Of a stretch of DNA of 34,762 nt, positions 32,165-34,762 are shown piece after piece. Both the position numbers and the translations under genes were made by a program. How positions within the stretch are numbered: the stretch's first letter is position 1; each line of letters opens with the position of its first letter. Source of the DNA: Bacteroidia bacterium (GTDB lineage Bacteria > Bacteroidota > Bacteroidia > JANWJV01); the NCBI GenBank assembly GCA_025451785.1, contig JANWJV010000123.1, positions 1 through 34,762 of the forward strand, read 5' to 3'. The notes beneath the pieces were generated by a model. The model worked only from the letters and a program-made list of their open reading frames with translations, was not told where the DNA came from and did not search any database.

Positions 32165-32277
32165 TTAGTGGTTGGTTGGTTATTAGTTTGAGTTATTCGG
32201 TTACCAGTAATCGTTAATTAGTTAACCAACAAAACGTCAACCAATACCTAAACACCCATAACCTATAACCAACCAAC
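32165..32277. repeat. Long inverted repeat between convergent genes
   Basis: GTTGGTTGGTTAT (32171-32183) and ATAACCAACCAAC (32265-32277) are perfect 13-base arms 81 bases apart. The interior holds further partial GGTTA/TAACC matches, so a long imperfect hairpin is likely. The right arm ends at the last base of the DUF5916 gene (its stop is 32277-32279). A bidirectional terminator is the simplest role. Confidence 0.6.
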
Positions 32278-34700
32278 TAGGAACCGCGCTTAAGCTTCTG
32301 GTAATCGAGATAATACAATAGCTTGATGGAAAAGCTATTTGTTTGGGGCGACGCAAGAGTTCCCTGGAGACTTTCACTGTATTTCTTTGCCAATTCCTGG
32401 CTGATGGTGTAGATGCTGTTCTTCCAGGCGATGCTCATCTCGCTGCCCGGTAAAAACTGCCATGTATAGATAAGGTCGATGTTAAAGGCGCTGAAATCAA
32501 TATCGTTATTGAAGTTATACGCACAGGCTTCGGGTTTCCCATCCTCCGAAAGCGCGAAGAAACTGCTGTACTCCGCCTTCGACCAATAATGCCTCAACCT
32601 CGCCTTAAGGCTCATGTCGCAATTAAAGATAAAACTGCCATCAAGGCCATTTTCGATCGTGTGTACGTCGCGGATGCCGAAAATGATGTCTGTGCCTGAA
32701 TCCTCCACCCAGCCAGGCTCGTTACTGTTATAACTATCCATAAAAGAATAGACGAGGGTAAAGCGGTTACTGAACCTGTAACGCGGAGAGAGGTTATAGA
32801 AACTGCTGCGCCGGCCCATTTCACTGTACCACCTGTAGCTGAAATTACCATCGAGCGCGAACTTCTTGCGGTAATCGGAAGAGAAGAAACCACCAACATT
32901 GTTATTGGGTCCATAGGTATAATAGCGCCCTTCCTGCCTCGGCTCAAAGTAATCGTAATTGTCGAGCGGCATGGTAAAGGCATTTACGCCCACCGAAAAA
33001 TAGTTCTTGAAATTTACATCAGTAGCAAAACCAGCGGTAAGCAGCGAAAATACCCTGGGAGAATACAGCATGTCATGAATGATATTGAACTCGGTGCTTG
33101 TGCTGTTAATGACCCAGAAAGGCTCGTAGGTCTCGTAGGCCTGCAACAGGTAATGAGAATACCTGTTGTTGCGATCGAGATAGCCCAGGTCGTTTTGATC
33201 AAAGGTCTCGCTCTCCACCCGCTCCACCAGTTCGAAGGTATAATTGCCGCTAACTTTGCCGATACCCGCACGGTAACGATAACCGGTTGACGGCGCCGCG
33301 GAATCAGCAAAGAACTTCTGGCTGTAGGCGCCCGTTCCCTGCAGGGCCCATTTGCGTTTCTTCTCCAGCAACCTGAACTGTGTACCTGTTACGTTGGCAT
33401 CGTAGGCACTGCCATCACGAAGTACATTGGTATTCACCAGGGAGATGAATGAATTGTTCTTCAGGTTCTGGTCGAGCACGATAACGCTATAGTTGGTGAG
33501 CGGCTGCGTGAGCAGTTTTCTCGTATCACCCGTAAGGGTATCCCTGAACGTGGCATTCATAGAAGTAGTGGTGGCATTGAAGATGCCGATGCCAAGACCT
33601 CCTTTCGTTCGCCCTGAGATCTTAGTGGCATTGATCAATTGGCTGTTCGCCGGATTATCATCCAGCACTTCATTAGAGTCAAGTTGTCCTTCCGCGCTGT
33701 AGTATCCCATCGGCTCCTCTCCTACCCTGCGTGAATAGAACAAGCCTGCCTTGTTGAATAGTTCGGTGCCCTCGGTAAAGAACTGGCGCCTTTCATCGTA
33801 ACGCACTTCATAAGGCGTGAGGTTCAGCACCTTGTTATCGCTTTGCACCTGGCCGAAATCAGGTACGAGGGTGAGATCAAGCGTAAAGCTTTCGCTGATG
33901 CCATACTTGAGGTCCATGCCCCCGTTAAACGAGTAAGAGGTATTGCTCTTTCCGGGAATATCGTAGGGATAGTTTTCCACGTAAGCCGAAACATAGGGTG
34001 AAAAGGAAAGCCTCAGAGGCGACTCAATGCCTTTCACGCCGGTAAGGTCACCGCTTTGGGTAAGGAAGCCATCTACTTTGGGATCGATGGGGTTCCACAA
34101 TGAGAACTCGCGGCTGCGCCGGATGGTACGGGCGAAATTGACCATCCATTTTTGCTCGTCCTTCTTCGGAAAACGGATCGCCGAATAAGGAATCCGGATC
34201 TCCACATTCCAGCCTTTGTCATGGATCAGCACTTTACTTTCCCAAACGGCGTTCCAGCTGCCATCATCGTTATCGGGCGAGAACTTCACATCCTGCTGTA
34301 CGCCCGAAGCATACACAAAGAAACCGAAAGCATTCTGGCCGTCGTAATAGGTATCGAACGTGAGCCCGAACCAGTCGGCGTTGATGCCGCCGGCATCCCT
34401 CGCTCCCAATTCCCTGCAAATACTGTCGGGAGATGTATCGAACATACAGGCGCTCACATACACGGCGCTGTTATCGTAAATGAGCTTTACTTCTGTTCTG
34501 TGGGAGGCAGGCAGGCCGGGTTTGGGTTCCAGGGCAATGAAGCCATCGGCGACCGGCACATTTACCCAGGCGCTGTCGCTAAGGTCGCCGTCGATCTTCG
34601 GTGCCGCGCTTGTGCGGCTTGCCGCATACGACCTCTTTACCTGCTGTGATACAGACAGGAAAGGCAACGAACATAGAACAACAAAAAGGAAACATCTCAT
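32277..34700 (-). CDS. DUF5916 outer-membrane beta-barrel with CBM9-like N-terminus
   Basis: 807 residues. Signal peptide at 1-19 (MRCFLFVVLCSLPFLSVSQ). Residues about 30-210 are a CBM9-like carbohydrate-binding domain (APKIDGDLSDSAW, VYVSACMFD, DWFGLTFDTYYDGQNAFGF, WNVEIRIPYSAIRFP). Residues from about 225 to the end are rich in alternating aromatic beta-strands (LRLSFSPYVSAYVENYPYD, LTPYEVRYDERRQFFTEG), consistent with a large outer-membrane barrel as in DUF5916 proteins. These are frequent in marine and soil Bacteroidota; the role is unknown, but surface glycan binding or uptake is suggested by the CBM. No SusC/SusD pair or glycosidase is nearby. An ECF-like promoter lies upstream. Confidence 0.88.
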   Translation of the reverse strand: MRCFLFVVLCSLPFLSVSQQVKRSYAASRTSAAPKIDGDLSDSAWVNVPVADGFIALEPKPGLPASHRTEVKLIYDNSAVYVSACMFDTSPDSICRELGARDAGGINADWFGLTFDTYYDGQNAFGFFVYASGVQQDVKFSPDNDDGSWNAVWESKVLIHDKGWNVEIRIPYSAIRFPKKDEQKWMVNFARTIRRSREFSLWNPIDPKVDGFLTQSGDLTGVKGIESPLRLSFSPYVSAYVENYPYDIPGKSNTSYSFNGGMDLKYGISESFTLDLTLVPDFGQVQSDNKVLNLTPYEVRYDERRQFFTEGTELFNKAGLFYSRRVGEEPMGYYSAEGQLDSNEVLDDNPANSQLINATKISGRTKGGLGIGIFNATTTSMNATFRDTLTGDTRKLLTQPLTNYSVIVLDQNLKNNSFISLVNTNVLRDGSAYDANVTGTQFRLLEKKRKWALQGTGAYSQKFFADSAAPSTGYRYRAGIGKVSGNYTFELVERVESETFDQNDLGYLDRNNRYSHYLLQAYETYEPFWVINSTSTEFNIIHDMLYSPRVFSLLTAGFATDVNFKNYFSVGVNAFTMPLDNYDYFEPRQEGRYYTYGPNNNVGGFFSSDYRKKFALDGNFSYRWYSEMGRRSSFYNLSPRYRFSNRFTLVYSFMDSYNSNEPGWVEDSGTDIIFGIRDVHTIENGLDGSFIFNCDMSLKARLRHYWSKAEYSSFFALSEDGKPEACAYNFNNDIDFSAFNIDLIYTWQFLPGSEMSIAWKNSIYTISQELAKKYSESLQGTLASPQTNSFSIKLLYYLDYQKLKRGS

Positions 34701-34725
34701 ACCGGGACGGCCGGGGAGCCGCTAC

Positions 34726-34757
34726 TATAATAACGAAAGAAGGTAACGAAGGTTGCC
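34726..34757 (-). promoter_or_regulatory. Possible ECF-sigma promoter of DUF5916 gene
   Basis: On the minus strand GGCAACC (34757-34751), a 15-base spacer and CGTTAT (34735-34730) resemble the -35 GGAAC/GCAAC and -10 CGTC/CGTT pattern of extracytoplasmic-function sigma factors. No TAnnTTTG box is found before this gene. The leader would be about 22 bases and GC-rich. Confidence 0.35.
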
Positions 34758-34762
34758 TTGCA

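Overview
The window reads as chromosomal DNA of a free-living Bacteroidota (roughly Chitinophagia/Flavobacteriia-like; I cannot go lower). The reasons are: the T9SS regulator PorX plus three secreted proteins with C-terminal T9SS sorting domains; promoters of the Bacteroidota type (TTTG, 19-20 nt, TAnnTTTG) instead of -35/-10 boxes; almost no Shine-Dalgarno sequences; a C-terminally extended bS16; a DUF5916 outer-membrane protein; and a DUF2339/DUF3999 pair. The region looks like core genome. I see no tRNA, rRNA, CRISPR array, transposase, phage gene or integration site. No gene-free stretch exceeds about 200 bases.

Layout. 1-5.65 kb: aroB (cut by the window edge) divergent from proline dehydrogenase, then a leftward run porX > tsaE > alanine dehydrogenase > DUF4258 protein. 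5.7-8.5 kb: two rightward T9SS cargo genes, the first an Omp28/thioredoxin-like adhesin, separated by a strong terminator. 8.5-11.9 kb: a tightly overlapping operon mtaB > lgt > inositol-phosphatase > a 39-residue membrane peptide. 11.96-17.7 kb: a FAD-linked GlcD-type oxidase, divergent from a dipeptidyl-peptidase IV; the peptidase is followed by a POT di/tripeptide transporter and a MaoC hot-dog protein. 17.76-22.4 kb: thioredoxin-like protein > small HTH/coiled-coil regulator > DUF2339 polytopic membrane protein > DUF3999 protein. 22.5-24.2 kb: a T9SS protein carrying the copper-ligand pattern of PHM-type monooxygenases. 24.2-30 kb, leftward: DUF58, trxA, dnaE, tandem UspA protein. 30-32.2 kb: rpsP > rimM > TrmN6-like methyltransferase. 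32.3-34.7 kb: a DUF5916/CBM9-like outer-membrane beta-barrel protein.

How genes work together. PorX controls the secretion system that exports the three cargo proteins. DPP IV and the POT transporter form a peptide-scavenging pair, and proline and alanine dehydrogenases could use the products. TsaE, MtaB and the TrmN6-like enzyme all act on tRNA adenosine 37. The thioredoxin-HTH-DUF2339-DUF3999 cassette is the least understood multi-gene unit and the best candidate for an undescribed envelope system. The PHM-like T9SS protein is the best single-gene candidate.

Intergenic DNA is unusually rich in short repeats. AGTAGGC heptamers, ATTTAGGATT-type units, GGTTGGTT-type arms and several GC-rich palindromes sit directly at gene ends; in three cases the repeat itself contains the stop codon of the upstream gene.
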